From: Aurantimonas sp965217685
GTDB taxonomy: Bacteria; Pseudomonadota; Alphaproteobacteria; Rhizobiales; Rhizobiaceae
DNA: 64,000 nucleotides
Reading direction: 5' to 3'
Assembly (NCBI GenBank): GCA_965217685.1
Contig: CBDCIZ010000003.1
Coordinates: 4,680,468-4,744,467 of the forward strand
Program-made: the position numbers and the translations under genes
Part shown: one piece after another, positions 1 to 8,024 of the stretch
How the letters are laid out: every line of letters starts with the position of its first letter
Position numbering within the stretch: position 1 is the first letter of the stretch
The notes under the pieces: generated by a model
The model's input: the letters and a program-made list of their open reading frames with translations, nothing else
What the model was told of the DNA's origin: nothing
Database searches by the model: none

Positions 1-648
1 GATTGCGCGAAGGAGTCGACCGGTCATGGTTCGCCGCTGCCGATGCTTGTGCATGGCGGCCCCGGCCGCGCGGGCGGCGGGGAGGAGATGGGCGGCGTCC
101 GCGGCGTCAAACACTATATGCAGCGCTCGGCGCTTCAGGGCAGCCCGCGCATGCTGTCGACGATCGCCGGTCGCTGGCTGACGGGTGCGCCACAGCCGAC
201 GGGCGAGCGGCATCCGTTCCGCTACACGTTTGGCGAACTCGAAATCGGCCATACGATCGTGACCGAACCGCGCACCGTCACGCTGGAGGACGTGCAGCAT
301 TTTGCGGAGTTCACCGGCGACACCTTCTACGCGCACACCGATGAGGAAGCGGCCGCCGCCAATCCGTTCTTCCCCGGCCGGGTCGCGCATGGATATCTGA
401 TCCTTTCCTTTGCAGCCGGATTGTTCGTCGATCCCGATCCGGGCCCCGTGCTGGCCAATACCGGGCTGGACAATCTGCGATTCGTTAAGCCCTTGCCGCC
501 GGGTGAGACGATGCGCGTGACACTGACGGTCAAGGCCAAGACGAAGCGCAACGACGATTATGGCGAGGTGCGCTGGGCCGCTGTCGTAACCGATGGTGAA
601 GGCGATACGGTCGCGACATACGAACTGCTGACCATGGTCGCTATGTAG
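1..648 (+). CDS. paaZ: PaaZ, oxepin-CoA hydrolase / aldehyde dehydrogenase, C-terminal part
   Basis: The 3' end of a gene that starts outside the window; 215 residues are visible in frame 1 with no start needed. The first residues (DCAKESTGHGSPLP, then LVHGGPGRAGGGEE) match the end of the aldehyde dehydrogenase half of PaaZ. A MaoC-like hotdog hydratase domain follows, containing the catalytic pair in GDTFYAH (Asp and His). In phenylacetate catabolism the hydratase half opens the oxepin-CoA ring and the dehydrogenase half oxidises the resulting aldehyde. The gene converges on the LysR gene after about 80 bases. The rest of a paa operon probably lies upstream of the window. A phenylacetate-CoA ligase occurs in this window only at 39 kb. 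Confidence 0.93.
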   Translation, partial: DCAKESTGHGSPLPMLVHGGPGRAGGGEEMGGVRGVKHYMQRSALQGSPRMLSTIAGRWLTGAPQPTGERHPFRYTFGELEIGHTIVTEPRTVTLEDVQHFAEFTGDTFYAHTDEEAAAANPFFPGRVAHGYLILSFAAGLFVDPDPGPVLANTGLDNLRFVKPLPPGETMRVTLTVKAKTKRNDDYGEVRWAAVVTDGEGDTVATYELLTMVAM

Positions 649-730
649 GAAGGTCTGGCAATGTCGGGGTGGATGATGGCTCCCCAAATGCGATTTTGGC
701 GGGCGCTGAACATAAGCACCGGTGCAGGAT

Positions 731-1663
731 TCAGGGCGCGCTTCCGAATTGTCGCATGCCTTCGGGCACGGCATATCCCCAGCGTCCGTACATTCGGGCG
801 ATAATGTCCGCCATCAAGATGATTTCCGGCGACGGATCATGGTCGCGCTTGCTCATGATGATCGGCGAGGTGGCGGGTTCGGTCAGTTCCCGGTAGCGCA
901 CATCGTCAACGCGTGACTTCTGCACGGACTCGGGCACGAGGCAAATGCCCTCTTCTGCGGCGACAAGGCCGATCGCGGTCTGCAACTCGCGGGCTTCCTG
1001 CGCGATCCGTGGTTCCAGACCCTGATCGTGGAACAGGCTTAGAACCTGGTCTGCATAGCTTGGGCGCGGCTGGCGCGGATAGAGGATCAGCGGTTCGTGC
1101 GAAAGACGCAGCAGCGATACCGGGCCTGTCTCGGCAGCCAGAGGGTGCGCTGCGGGTATCGCCGCGACCAGTGCTTCCTCCCGCAAGATCGTCCGGCGCA
1201 CGCCGTCCTCCTCGAAACGGATCCGCCCGAAGCCAAGATCGATGCGCCCTTCCTTCAGCGCCGCGATCTGATCGAGGCTGACCATTTCGATCAGACGCAA
1301 ATCGATATCGGGCGCAGCGGCCCTGAATTCGCGGATCAGCGCAGGCAGGCGCGCATAGATAGTGGACGCAACAAAGCCGATCACGAACCGCGTCTTTTCG
1401 GCCGTTCGCGCGCGGGCAACCATCGTCTGCATCTCGTCGACCCGGTCCAGTATCTGCGTCGCCTGTTCATACAGTAGCCGCCCGATCGCCGTTGTGCGGA
1501 TCGGACGCGCGGAACGGTCGATCAACCTGGCGCCGACCTCTTCCTCAAGCTGCTGGATACGGCGGCTGAGGGGTGGCTGGGCCATGTTGAGCCGTTCGGC
1601 CGCACGCCTGAAATTGCGCTCCTGAGCGACCGTGACGAAATAGCGCAACTGCCGCAAATCCAT
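731..1663 (-). CDS. LysR-family regulator of the cat/ben operon (CatR/BenM-like)
   Basis: A 310-residue LysR-type regulator. The N-terminal winged helix (MDLRQLRYFVTVAQERNF, then AERLNMAQPPLSRRI) covers about residues 1-60, followed by the periplasmic-binding-like effector domain. Start chosen at the ATG whose upstream minus-strand sequence has AGGAG at good spacing; a GTG one codon earlier is possible. It is divergent from catB, and the gap carries an ATAC-N7-GTAT site and a second inverted repeat. That is the layout of CatR, CatM and BenM, which activate catechol and benzoate genes in response to cis,cis-muconate. The effector is inferred from position, not read from the sequence. Confidence 0.9.
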   Translation of the reverse strand: MDLRQLRYFVTVAQERNFRRAAERLNMAQPPLSRRIQQLEEEVGARLIDRSARPIRTTAIGRLLYEQATQILDRVDEMQTMVARARTAEKTRFVIGFVASTIYARLPALIREFRAAAPDIDLRLIEMVSLDQIAALKEGRIDLGFGRIRFEEDGVRRTILREEALVAAIPAAHPLAAETGPVSLLRLSHEPLILYPRQPRPSYADQVLSLFHDQGLEPRIAQEARELQTAIGLVAAEEGICLVPESVQKSRVDDVRYRELTEPATSPIIMSKRDHDPSPEIILMADIIARMYGRWGYAVPEGMRQFGSAP

Positions 1664-1678
1664 CACTCGCTCCTCACG

Positions 1679-1720
1679 CGATACTGTCGGGGTATCGTTC
1701 CAACACTCAAACGGTGTTGG
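1679..1720. promoter_or_regulatory. CatR/BenM-type bipartite operator upstream of catB
   Basis: Two adjacent inverted repeats sit between the divergent LysR gene and catB. The first is CGATAC-N7-GTATCG (1679-1697), whose core at 1681-1695 is a perfect ATAC-N7-GTAT, the recognition motif known for BenM and CatM. The second, 1700-1720, has arms CCAACAC and GTGTTGG around seven bases. Known LysR promoters pair a strong recognition site with a weaker activation site near the -35, which fits this pair. The first site lies about 16 bases from the LysR start codon, so autorepression is likely. Confidence 0.75.
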
Positions 1721-1775
1721 CGCCCATCGTCAAGATCGACCATCGTGACAATCGCGGCAAGGGAGAGGCACGCCT

Positions 1776-2936
1776 GTGACGATTGGACTGCGTTCCATCG
1801 AGACGATCATCGTCGACGTTCCCACGATCCGCCCGCACGTCCTGTCGGTGGCGACGATGCGATGCCAGACGATCGTTCTCATTCGCATCACCGGAACGGA
1901 CGGCATCATCGGTGTCGGAGAGGCGACGACGATCGGTGGGCTGAGCTATGGTGACGAAAGTCCCGAGGGCATGAAGCTGGCGATCGACACATATGTGACG
2001 CCGATCCTCGACAGCTGCGACCTGTCACGCATTGCCGCGACGATGCGTGCCATCGACGCGCAGGTCGTGGGCAACCGCATCGCCAAATGCGCGATTGAGA
2101 CCGCGCTGATGGATGCGCAGGGGCATCGACTGGGCGTGCCTGTGTCGGAACTGATCGGCGGCGGCCGCGTCCGTGACCGAGTCCCGGTCGCCTGGACGTT
2201 GGCCAGCGGGGATACCGCGCGCGACATTGAAGAGGCTGAGGCGATGATCGAGGCGGGGCGCCACGACATCTTCAAGCTCAAGATCGGCAAGCGCTCGGTC
2301 TCTCAGGACGTCGCGCATGTCGCCGCGATCAAGCGGGCGCTGGGTGACCGCGCAAATATCCGTGTCGACGTCAATCAGGCCTGGAGCGAGGCGGAAGCCA
2401 CCCGGGCGTTGCCGATGCTGGCCGATGCGGGCTGTGATCTGGTCGAGCAACCCGTGGCGCGTCACGCTGTTGCCGCGATGCACCGTCTGTCGGTCCGTGC
2501 CGCGATCCCGATCATGGCAGATGAGGCGCTGAGCGGGCCGGCGTCCGCCTATGCGCTGGCGTCGAATGCGGCGGCGGGCGTATTCTCGGTCAAGATCGCG
2601 CAGTCCGGCGGATTGTTTGCGGCATCGCGCGTCGCAGCGATCGCGGAAGCGGCCGGAATCGGCCTGTATGGCGGCACGATGCTGGAAGCGGGGATCGGAA
2701 CCGCGGCATCGGCGCAGCTGGCGGCGACGCTGCCGAGCCTTGCCTGGGGCACCGAATTGTTCGGGCCGCTGTTGCTGACCGAGGAGATACTGGCCGAGCC
2801 GCTGGTCTACCGCGCGTTCGGGGTCGAGGTGCCGACGGGGCCCGGGCTGGGCGTTGCGCTGGATGAGGACAAGGTCGGACGGCTGCGCCGCGATCGCACC
2901 GCACCGCTTATCCACGCAGTGGCGGGAGGGGGCTGA
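1776..2936 (+). CDS. catB: Muconate cycloisomerase
   Basis: A 386-residue enolase-superfamily enzyme that cyclises cis,cis-muconate to muconolactone, second step of catechol ortho-cleavage. Catalytic residues are visible: Lys167 and Lys169 in FKLKIGKR, metal ligands Asp198 (RVDVNQAW), Glu224 (LVEQPV) and Asp249 (MADEAL), and Lys273 (SVKIAQSGG). These positions equal the numbering of the classical bacterial enzyme. The GTG start has GGGAGAGG seven bases upstream. It is the first gene of a seven-gene operon driven from the LysR-bound gap. A chloromuconate cycloisomerase is possible by family, but the benzoate genes downstream favour CatB. Confidence 0.95.
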   Translation: MTIGLRSIETIIVDVPTIRPHVLSVATMRCQTIVLIRITGTDGIIGVGEATTIGGLSYGDESPEGMKLAIDTYVTPILDSCDLSRIAATMRAIDAQVVGNRIAKCAIETALMDAQGHRLGVPVSELIGGGRVRDRVPVAWTLASGDTARDIEEAEAMIEAGRHDIFKLKIGKRSVSQDVAHVAAIKRALGDRANIRVDVNQAWSEAEATRALPMLADAGCDLVEQPVARHAVAAMHRLSVRAAIPIMADEALSGPASAYALASNAAAGVFSVKIAQSGGLFAASRVAAIAEAAGIGLYGGTMLEAGIGTAASAQLAATLPSLAWGTELFGPLLLTEEILAEPLVYRAFGVEVPTGPGLGVALDEDKVGRLRRDRTAPLIHAVAGGG

Positions 2937-2939
2937 GCG

Positions 2940-3230
2940 ATGCTGTTTCAGGTCGAAATGCTCGTGGTCCTGCCGCGCGACATGCCGTCCGGGCAGGCGG
3001 ACGAGATCAAGCGCGTCGAGAAGGCGCGCTATGAGGAGATCGCGCGCGCGGGCAAATGGCGGCATATCTGGCGGGTCGCCGGAGCCTATGCGAACGTCAG
3101 CATCTTCGATGTCGAGGACAATGAAGAACTGCACGCATTGCTGACCAGCCTGCCGCTGTTTCCCTACATGGATATCAAGGTGACGGCACTGTGCCGTCAT
3201 CCGTCATCCATTCACGACGACGACCGCTGA
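2940..3230 (+). CDS. catC: Muconolactone delta-isomerase
   Basis: A 96-residue protein, exactly the usual CatC length. It begins MLFQVEMLVVLPRDMP and contains the family segment WRHIWRVAGAYANVSIFDV. It converts muconolactone to 3-oxoadipate enol-lactone. The ATG follows the catB stop by three bases, so translation is probably coupled. The next enzymes, enol-lactone hydrolase and 3-oxoadipate CoA-transferase and thiolase, are not in this window. Confidence 0.95.
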   Translation: MLFQVEMLVVLPRDMPSGQADEIKRVEKARYEEIARAGKWRHIWRVAGAYANVSIFDVEDNEELHALLTSLPLFPYMDIKVTALCRHPSSIHDDDR

Positions 3231-3252
3231 CCGGGCGCAAGGAGAGAACCGA

Positions 3253-4218
3253 ATGACTTCATTGACTGACAGCGCCGAGATCCAGACGTTTCTCGACAAG
3301 GTCGCCGGACTGGATCAGGGTGCCGACACGCGGATGAAGCGGATCGTGCGCAAGATCGTGGGCGACCTGTTCGACACGATCGACCGGTTCGATGTCGATG
3401 AGGACGAATTCTGGCACGCGCTGAACGCGCTGGGCCGCGCCGCGCCGGAATACGGCCTTTGGGCAGCGGGCTTCGGCTTCGAGCATTTCCTGGACGTGCG
3501 CATGGATCGGCGCGATGCAGAGGCCGGCATCGCCGGTACGCCGCGCACGATCGAGGGGCCGCTCTATGTCGAGGGCGCGCCGCTCTCGACCGGCGATGCG
3601 CGGCTTGATGACGGCACCGACAAGGGTGAGGTGCTGGTGATGCACGGCCGCGTGCTGTCCGACGACGGCACGCCGGTGAAGGGCGCGGTGGTCGACGTCT
3701 GGCACGCCAACACGCTTGGCAATTATTCGCATTTCGACCCGAGCCAGACCGCGTTCAACTTCCGTCGCCGGATCAGGACCGATGATGAGGGTCGATACCG
3801 GTTCCGATCGGTAATGCCGTCCGGCTACGGCGTGCCGCCGGGAAGCGGTATCGACCATGCGCTGACCGCGATCGGGCGTCATGGAAAGCGGCCGGCCCAT
3901 GTCCATTTCTTTGTCTCGGCGCCCGGTCATCGGCATCTGACGACGCAGATCAACATCGCGGGCGATCCGCTGATTTATGATGATTTCGCTTATGCGACCC
4001 GCGACGAGCTCATCCCGCATGTCGAGCGGCATGACGAGCCTGCGCGGATCCATGCCGCCGGGCTGAACGAACCCTTCGCAGAGATCGCCTTCGATTTCAC
4101 GCTGCCCGCAGTTGACGAGACCGGTGCTGCCGGGCGCTCCAGCCGGGAACGCGTCGCCGAAGGAGTCCCCGAAGCCGAGACCGTCCCCGAGACCGTCCCC
4201 GAGACCGTCAAAGCCTGA
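3253..4218 (+). CDS. catA: Catechol 1,2-dioxygenase
   Basis: A 321-residue intradiol dioxygenase that cleaves catechol to cis,cis-muconate. An N-terminal helical dimerisation region covers about residues 1-100. The four ferric-iron ligands are visible: Tyr158 (GNYSHFD), Tyr192 (PSGYGVP), His216 and His218 (RPAHVHFF). An AGGAGAG ribosome site precedes the ATG. The family is usually 300-311 residues; the excess here is a repetitive acidic tail (VPETVPETV) encoded by a 12-base tandem repeat. It lies between catC and benA, so catechol made by BenABCD is consumed by the product of the same transcript. Confidence 0.96.
   Translation: MTSLTDSAEIQTFLDKVAGLDQGADTRMKRIVRKIVGDLFDTIDRFDVDEDEFWHALNALGRAAPEYGLWAAGFGFEHFLDVRMDRRDAEAGIAGTPRTIEGPLYVEGAPLSTGDARLDDGTDKGEVLVMHGRVLSDDGTPVKGAVVDVWHANTLGNYSHFDPSQTAFNFRRRIRTDDEGRYRFRSVMPSGYGVPPGSGIDHALTAIGRHGKRPAHVHFFVSAPGHRHLTTQINIAGDPLIYDDFAYATRDELIPHVERHDEPARIHAAGLNEPFAEIAFDFTLPAVDETGAAGRSSRERVAEGVPEAETVPETVPETVKA
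4177..4209 (+). repeat. 12-base tandem repeat in the catA 3' end
   Basis: The unit GAGACCGTCCCC is present twice in full and a third time as its first nine bases. The period is a multiple of three, so the frame is kept and the encoded tail reads ETVPETVPETV. It lies beyond the conserved dioxygenase fold. Confidence 0.9.
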
Positions 4219-4242
4219 TCCGCCAATCCAAAGGAAACCGCT

Positions 4243-5595
4243 ATGGCCATGTTGCTCAAGGACCGACTGGACGGCGCCGTCGTCGAGGACCGCGAGGCCG
4301 GCATCTATCGCTGCCGCCGCGACATCTTCACGGACGAGGACATGTTCGAGCTGGAGATGAAACATGTCTTTGAGGGCAATTGGGTCTATCTGGCGCATGA
4401 AAGCCAGATTCCGGCGAACAACGACTATTTCACGCTGACGGTCGGTCGCCAGCCGGTCGTGATCACGCGCGACAAGGCGGGTGACCTCCATGCCTTCATC
4501 AATGCGTGCAGCCATCGCGGCGCGATGCTGTGCCGGCACAAGCGCGGTACCAAGGCGACGTTTACCTGTCCGTTTCACGGCTGGACATTCAGCAATGCGG
4601 GCAAGCTGCTGAAGGTGAAGGATCCGGTGGGGGGTGGCTATCCGCCGCAGTTCAATACCGAGGGAAGCCATAATCTGAAGCCGATCGCGCGGTTCGAGAA
4701 TTATCGCGGCTTCCTGTTCGGCAGCCTGTCCGACGATGTGACGTCGCTGGGCGATTATCTGGGTGAGGCGACAAAGATCATCGACATGATCGTCGATCAG
4801 GCGCCGGACGGGATGGAGGTTCTGCGCGGATCGTCCAGCTATGTCTTTGACGGCAACTGGAAGCTGCAGGCGGAGAATGGAGCGGACGGCTACCATGTCA
4901 GTTCGGTACACTGGAATTACGTCGCGACCACCAGCCGGCGCAAAACCGCTGAGATGGACGACATCAAGGCGGTCGATGCCTCCGCCTGGAACAAGCAGGA
5001 GGGGGGATTCTATTCGTTCGAGAACGGCCATATGTGTCTGTGGACGCGCTGGGCCGACCCGACGACACGCCCGGTTTACGCGCGGCTGGACGAATTGACG
5101 GCGCAATATGGCGAGGCGCGCGCGAACTGGATGGTCAGCTTTCTGCGCAATCTGTGCCTGTACCCCAATGTGTTCCTGATGGATCAGTTCAGTTCGCAGA
5201 TCAGGGTCTTTCGCCCGCTGTCCGTGGACCGGACCGAGGTCACGATCTACTGCATCGCGCCGAAGAACGAGCCGGCCGATCAACGTGCGCGGCGTATCCG
5301 CCAATATGAGGATTTCTTCAACGCCAGTGGCATGGCGACTCCCGATGATCTGGAAGAATTCCGCGCTTGCCAACAGGGCTATGCCGGCGCGTCGATGCCG
5401 TGGAACGACATGTCGCGCGGGGCGGAACACTGGATCAAGGGGCCGGACGCACATGCAAAGTCGCTCGGCATCGAGCCGCTGCTGAGCGGGGCGCGGACCG
5501 AGGATGAGGGGCTCTATACGGTCCAGCATGGTCACTGGCTGGAGCGCATGAAAAAGGCGGTCGATGACGAGGCCGGGACGCCGGTGTTGCAGTGA
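4243..5595 (+). CDS. benA: Benzoate 1,2-dioxygenase large (alpha) subunit
   Basis: A 450-residue Rieske non-haem iron oxygenase. The Rieske centre is read as Cys89-x-His91 and Cys109-x2-His112 (ACSHRGAMLC, then TCPFHGWTF). The catalytic iron region begins around ENGADGYHVSSVHWNY. It dioxygenates benzoate to the 1,2-cis-diol carboxylate, using electrons from BenC. The sequence also resembles anthranilate and toluate dioxygenases. The benzoate assignment rests on a diol dehydrogenase in the same operon, which an anthranilate system does not need. Its start is 24 bases after the catA stop, with an AAGGAAA site. Confidence 0.9.
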   Translation: MAMLLKDRLDGAVVEDREAGIYRCRRDIFTDEDMFELEMKHVFEGNWVYLAHESQIPANNDYFTLTVGRQPVVITRDKAGDLHAFINACSHRGAMLCRHKRGTKATFTCPFHGWTFSNAGKLLKVKDPVGGGYPPQFNTEGSHNLKPIARFENYRGFLFGSLSDDVTSLGDYLGEATKIIDMIVDQAPDGMEVLRGSSSYVFDGNWKLQAENGADGYHVSSVHWNYVATTSRRKTAEMDDIKAVDASAWNKQEGGFYSFENGHMCLWTRWADPTTRPVYARLDELTAQYGEARANWMVSFLRNLCLYPNVFLMDQFSSQIRVFRPLSVDRTEVTIYCIAPKNEPADQRARRIRQYEDFFNASGMATPDDLEEFRACQQGYAGASMPWNDMSRGAEHWIKGPDAHAKSLGIEPLLSGARTEDEGLYTVQHGHWLERMKKAVDDEAGTPVLQ

Positions 5596-5608
5596 TAGGG
5601 GGCCGGGC

Positions 5609-6100
5609 ATGACCGACCTGACACGCGGCGGGATCGAGGACTTTTTGTACCATGAGGCCAGGGCGCTGGACGACCGGCGATGGGACGACTGGCTGGCCTG
5701 TTATGCACCGCATGCGTCGTTCTGGATGCCGGCGTGGGACGATAACGATACGCTGACCGAAGACCCGCAAAAAGAGATATCGCTGATCTATTATCCGCGC
5801 CGCGACGGGCTGGAGGACCGGATTTTCCGCCTCAAGACCGAGCGGTCGAGCGCCAGCACGCCGGAGCCGCGGACGTGTCACAATATCTCGAATGTCGAGA
5901 TTACCGGCCGGGCGGGCGACACGATCGAGCTGAGGTTCAACTGGCTGACGCTCAGCTATCGTTACAAGACCGTCGATACCTATTTCGGGACGTCTTTCTA
6001 CACGCTCGACACATCGGGCGAGGCGCCGTTGATCGTTGCCAAGAAAGTCGTCCTGAAGAACGACTATATCCATCACGTCATCGACGTGTATCACATCTGA
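5609..6100 (+). CDS. benB: Benzoate 1,2-dioxygenase small (beta) subunit
   Basis: A 163-residue ring-hydroxylating dioxygenase beta subunit (SnoaL-like fold) that assembles with BenA. Visible family features are the N-terminal IEDFLYHEARALDDRRWDDWL and the central LIYYPRRDGLEDRIFRL. The ATG at 5609 follows the benA stop by 13 bases; an in-frame ATG 45 bases earlier lies inside benA and would add an unrelated leader, so it was rejected. The subunit is structural and carries no metal ligands. Confidence 0.92.
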   Translation: MTDLTRGGIEDFLYHEARALDDRRWDDWLACYAPHASFWMPAWDDNDTLTEDPQKEISLIYYPRRDGLEDRIFRLKTERSSASTPEPRTCHNISNVEITGRAGDTIELRFNWLTLSYRYKTVDTYFGTSFYTLDTSGEAPLIVAKKVVLKNDYIHHVIDVYHI

Positions 6101-6114
6101 CCGGGGCGACGACC

Positions 6115-7128
6115 GTGACCTATCGCATCGCGCTGAACTTCGAGGACGGAGTCACTCGCTTCATCGACGCGAATGATGGAGAGGTTGTCGCTGACGCGGC
6201 CTTTCGCCAAGGTATCAACGTGCCGATGGATTGCCGCGACGGGGCGTGCGGCACCTGCAAATCCTATTGCGAGGCGGGCTCGTTCGATCCGGGTTTCTAC
6301 ATCGAGGACGCGCTGAGCGATGAAGAGGCGGCGGAGGGATATTGTCTGACCTGCCAGATGATACCGTCGAGCGATATCATGCTGAAGATCCTTGCGTCGT
6401 CTGCGGTCTGCAAGGCCAAAGCGGTGACGTATGACGCGACCATCGCGTCGGTCGATCTGGTATCCGACAGCACGATTTTGCTGACGCTTGATGTGGACCT
6501 GTCCGACACGTTGGGATTTCTGGCCGGGCAATATGTCAACCTTGCGGTCCCCGGCACCGATCAGCACCGGGCCTATTCGTTCAGTTCGATCCCGGGCGGC
6601 TCGCAGGCCCGATTTCTGATCCGCAACATGCCCGGCGGCCTGATGAGCGATTATCTGACCGATAGTGCGCAACCGGGTGACAGGATGCAGTTCACCGGTC
6701 CGATCGGCAGCTTCTATCTGCGTCCCGTCGCACGGCCCTTGCTGTTGCTGGCGGGCGGCACCGGTCTGGCGCCGATCCTGTCGATGCTGGAGGTGCTGGC
6801 CGTTGAGGGAACGGCACAGCCGATACATCTTGTTTACGGCGTGACCGCCGATGGCGACCTGGTAGAGGTGCCGCGGATCGAGGCACTGGCGGCCCGCCTC
6901 CCGACGATGACATGGGCGTCATGCGTGGCCGATCCCGAGAGCGCACATCCGCTGAAGGGCTTCGTCACGCACCATCTCTCGGAGGAACATCTTCGCGCCG
7001 GCGACTGCGACGTGTATCTGTGCGGTCCGCCGCCAATGGTCGAGGCGGTAAGGGTGTTCCTGAAGGATCAGGGCGTGACGCCGGCGAATTTCCACTATGA
7101 GAAGTTCGCAGCAAGCGAGGCGGCGTGA
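6115..7128 (+). CDS. benC: Benzoate 1,2-dioxygenase electron transfer component
   Basis: A 337-residue reductase with an N-terminal plant-type [2Fe-2S] ferredoxin (Cys40, Cys45 and Cys48 in MDCRDGACGTCKS, Cys80 in CLTC), then an FAD-binding domain (HRAYSFSS) and an NAD-binding domain (LLLLAGGTGLAPIL, and CGPPPMVEAV near the end). It passes electrons from NADH to the BenAB oxygenase. The start is taken as the GTG at 6115, just after the benB stop. The reading frame is open further upstream inside benB, but there it shows no family similarity. Its stop overlaps the GTG start of benD. Confidence 0.94.
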   Translation: MTYRIALNFEDGVTRFIDANDGEVVADAAFRQGINVPMDCRDGACGTCKSYCEAGSFDPGFYIEDALSDEEAAEGYCLTCQMIPSSDIMLKILASSAVCKAKAVTYDATIASVDLVSDSTILLTLDVDLSDTLGFLAGQYVNLAVPGTDQHRAYSFSSIPGGSQARFLIRNMPGGLMSDYLTDSAQPGDRMQFTGPIGSFYLRPVARPLLLLAGGTGLAPILSMLEVLAVEGTAQPIHLVYGVTADGDLVEVPRIEALAARLPTMTWASCVADPESAHPLKGFVTHHLSEEHLRAGDCDVYLCGPPPMVEAVRVFLKDQGVTPANFHYEKFAASEAA

Positions 7129-7901
7129 TCTTCGCTGACCGCTTCGCCGACCGGGTGATGGTCGTGACCGGCGCGGCGCAGGGGATCGGGTTGGCGGTCG
7201 CCCGCCGTGCGGTAGCGGAAGGGGCGCGCGTCTTGCTCGTCGACCGCGCTGAGCACGTCGCGGACGTGGCGCGTGATCTCGGTGATCATGCGTCCGGCTT
7301 GTGCGCCGACCTGGAAGTGTATGACGATGCCGCGGCGGCGATTGACGCTGCGCTGCAGCGGTTCGATCGGATCGACGTCCTGATCAACAATGTCGGCGGC
7401 GCGATCCGCATGCGCCCGTTCGATGCGTTCGAACCCGCGCAGATCGAGGCGGAGATAACGCGGTCGTTGCTCCCGACCCTGTGGTGTTGCCACGCCGCGA
7501 TCGCTCCGATGCTGGCGCAGGGGGGTGGGACGATCGTCAACGTGTCGTCCAACGCCATGCGCGGCATCTACCGCGTTCCCTATGCTGCCGCAAAGGGAGG
7601 CGTAAACGGCATCACGCAGAGCCTGGCGATGGAATATGCCGGACGCGGTATTCGGGTGGTGGCGACTGCGCCGGGTGGAACGGCGGCGCCGCCCCGGCGG
7701 ACGCCGCGTGGTGAGGACACGCTCACCCCGCAGGAGATTGGCTGGATGGCTGACGTCGTCGACCAGGTGACGCAATCGAGCTTCATGAAACGCTATGCCA
7801 CGCTCGACGAACAAGCGGGGGCTATTCTGTTCCTCGCTTCCGACGAAGCATCGTATATCACGGGTACGACGCTACCTGTTACCGGTGGTGATATCGGATG
7901 A
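7125..7901 (+). CDS. benD: 1,6-dihydroxycyclohexa-2,4-diene-1-carboxylate dehydrogenase
   Basis: A 258-residue short-chain dehydrogenase with the cofactor motif TGAAQGIG (15-22), the NNVGG motif and the catalytic YAAAK. It oxidises and decarboxylates the benzoate diol to catechol, which re-enters CatA. The GTG start overlaps the benC stop as GTGA. It is the last gene of the catBCA-benABCD operon. The product is assigned by position as well as family, since SDR sequences alone do not fix substrates. Confidence 0.92.
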   Translation: MIFADRFADRVMVVTGAAQGIGLAVARRAVAEGARVLLVDRAEHVADVARDLGDHASGLCADLEVYDDAAAAIDAALQRFDRIDVLINNVGGAIRMRPFDAFEPAQIEAEITRSLLPTLWCCHAAIAPMLAQGGGTIVNVSSNAMRGIYRVPYAAAKGGVNGITQSLAMEYAGRGIRVVATAPGGTAAPPRRTPRGEDTLTPQEIGWMADVVDQVTQSSFMKRYATLDEQAGAILFLASDEASYITGTTLPVTGGDIG

Positions 7902-7907
7902 GCGTGT

Positions 7908-7920
7908 CATGCCGGGCATG
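7908..7920. other. Short palindrome after benD
   Basis: CATGCCGGGCATG is a perfect inverted repeat around a single G, seven bases after the benD stop. With a one-base centre it is a poor terminator hairpin and could instead be a protein-binding site for the next transcription unit, which starts near 8.0 kb. No T tract follows. Confidence 0.3.
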
Positions 7921-8024
7921 TCGCGCGCTCCCCACGGCGCACGCGCCACTGATGGGCACACAGAGCATCGACGCATGCGCCAGCCGCATCCTCAAAAACC
8001 GACACATCGACCAGGAGAATGATC

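Noticed and set aside
2025..3200. 391-codon open frame on the minus strand
   Set aside because: Shadow of catB and catC; composition is Arg/Gln/Asp rich and no ribosome site or domain is seen.
3259..5610. 783-codon open frame on the minus strand
   Set aside because: It lies fully opposite catA and benA, whose family motifs and catalytic residues are clear; the minus frame is open because of high-GC codon usage and has no recognisable domain.
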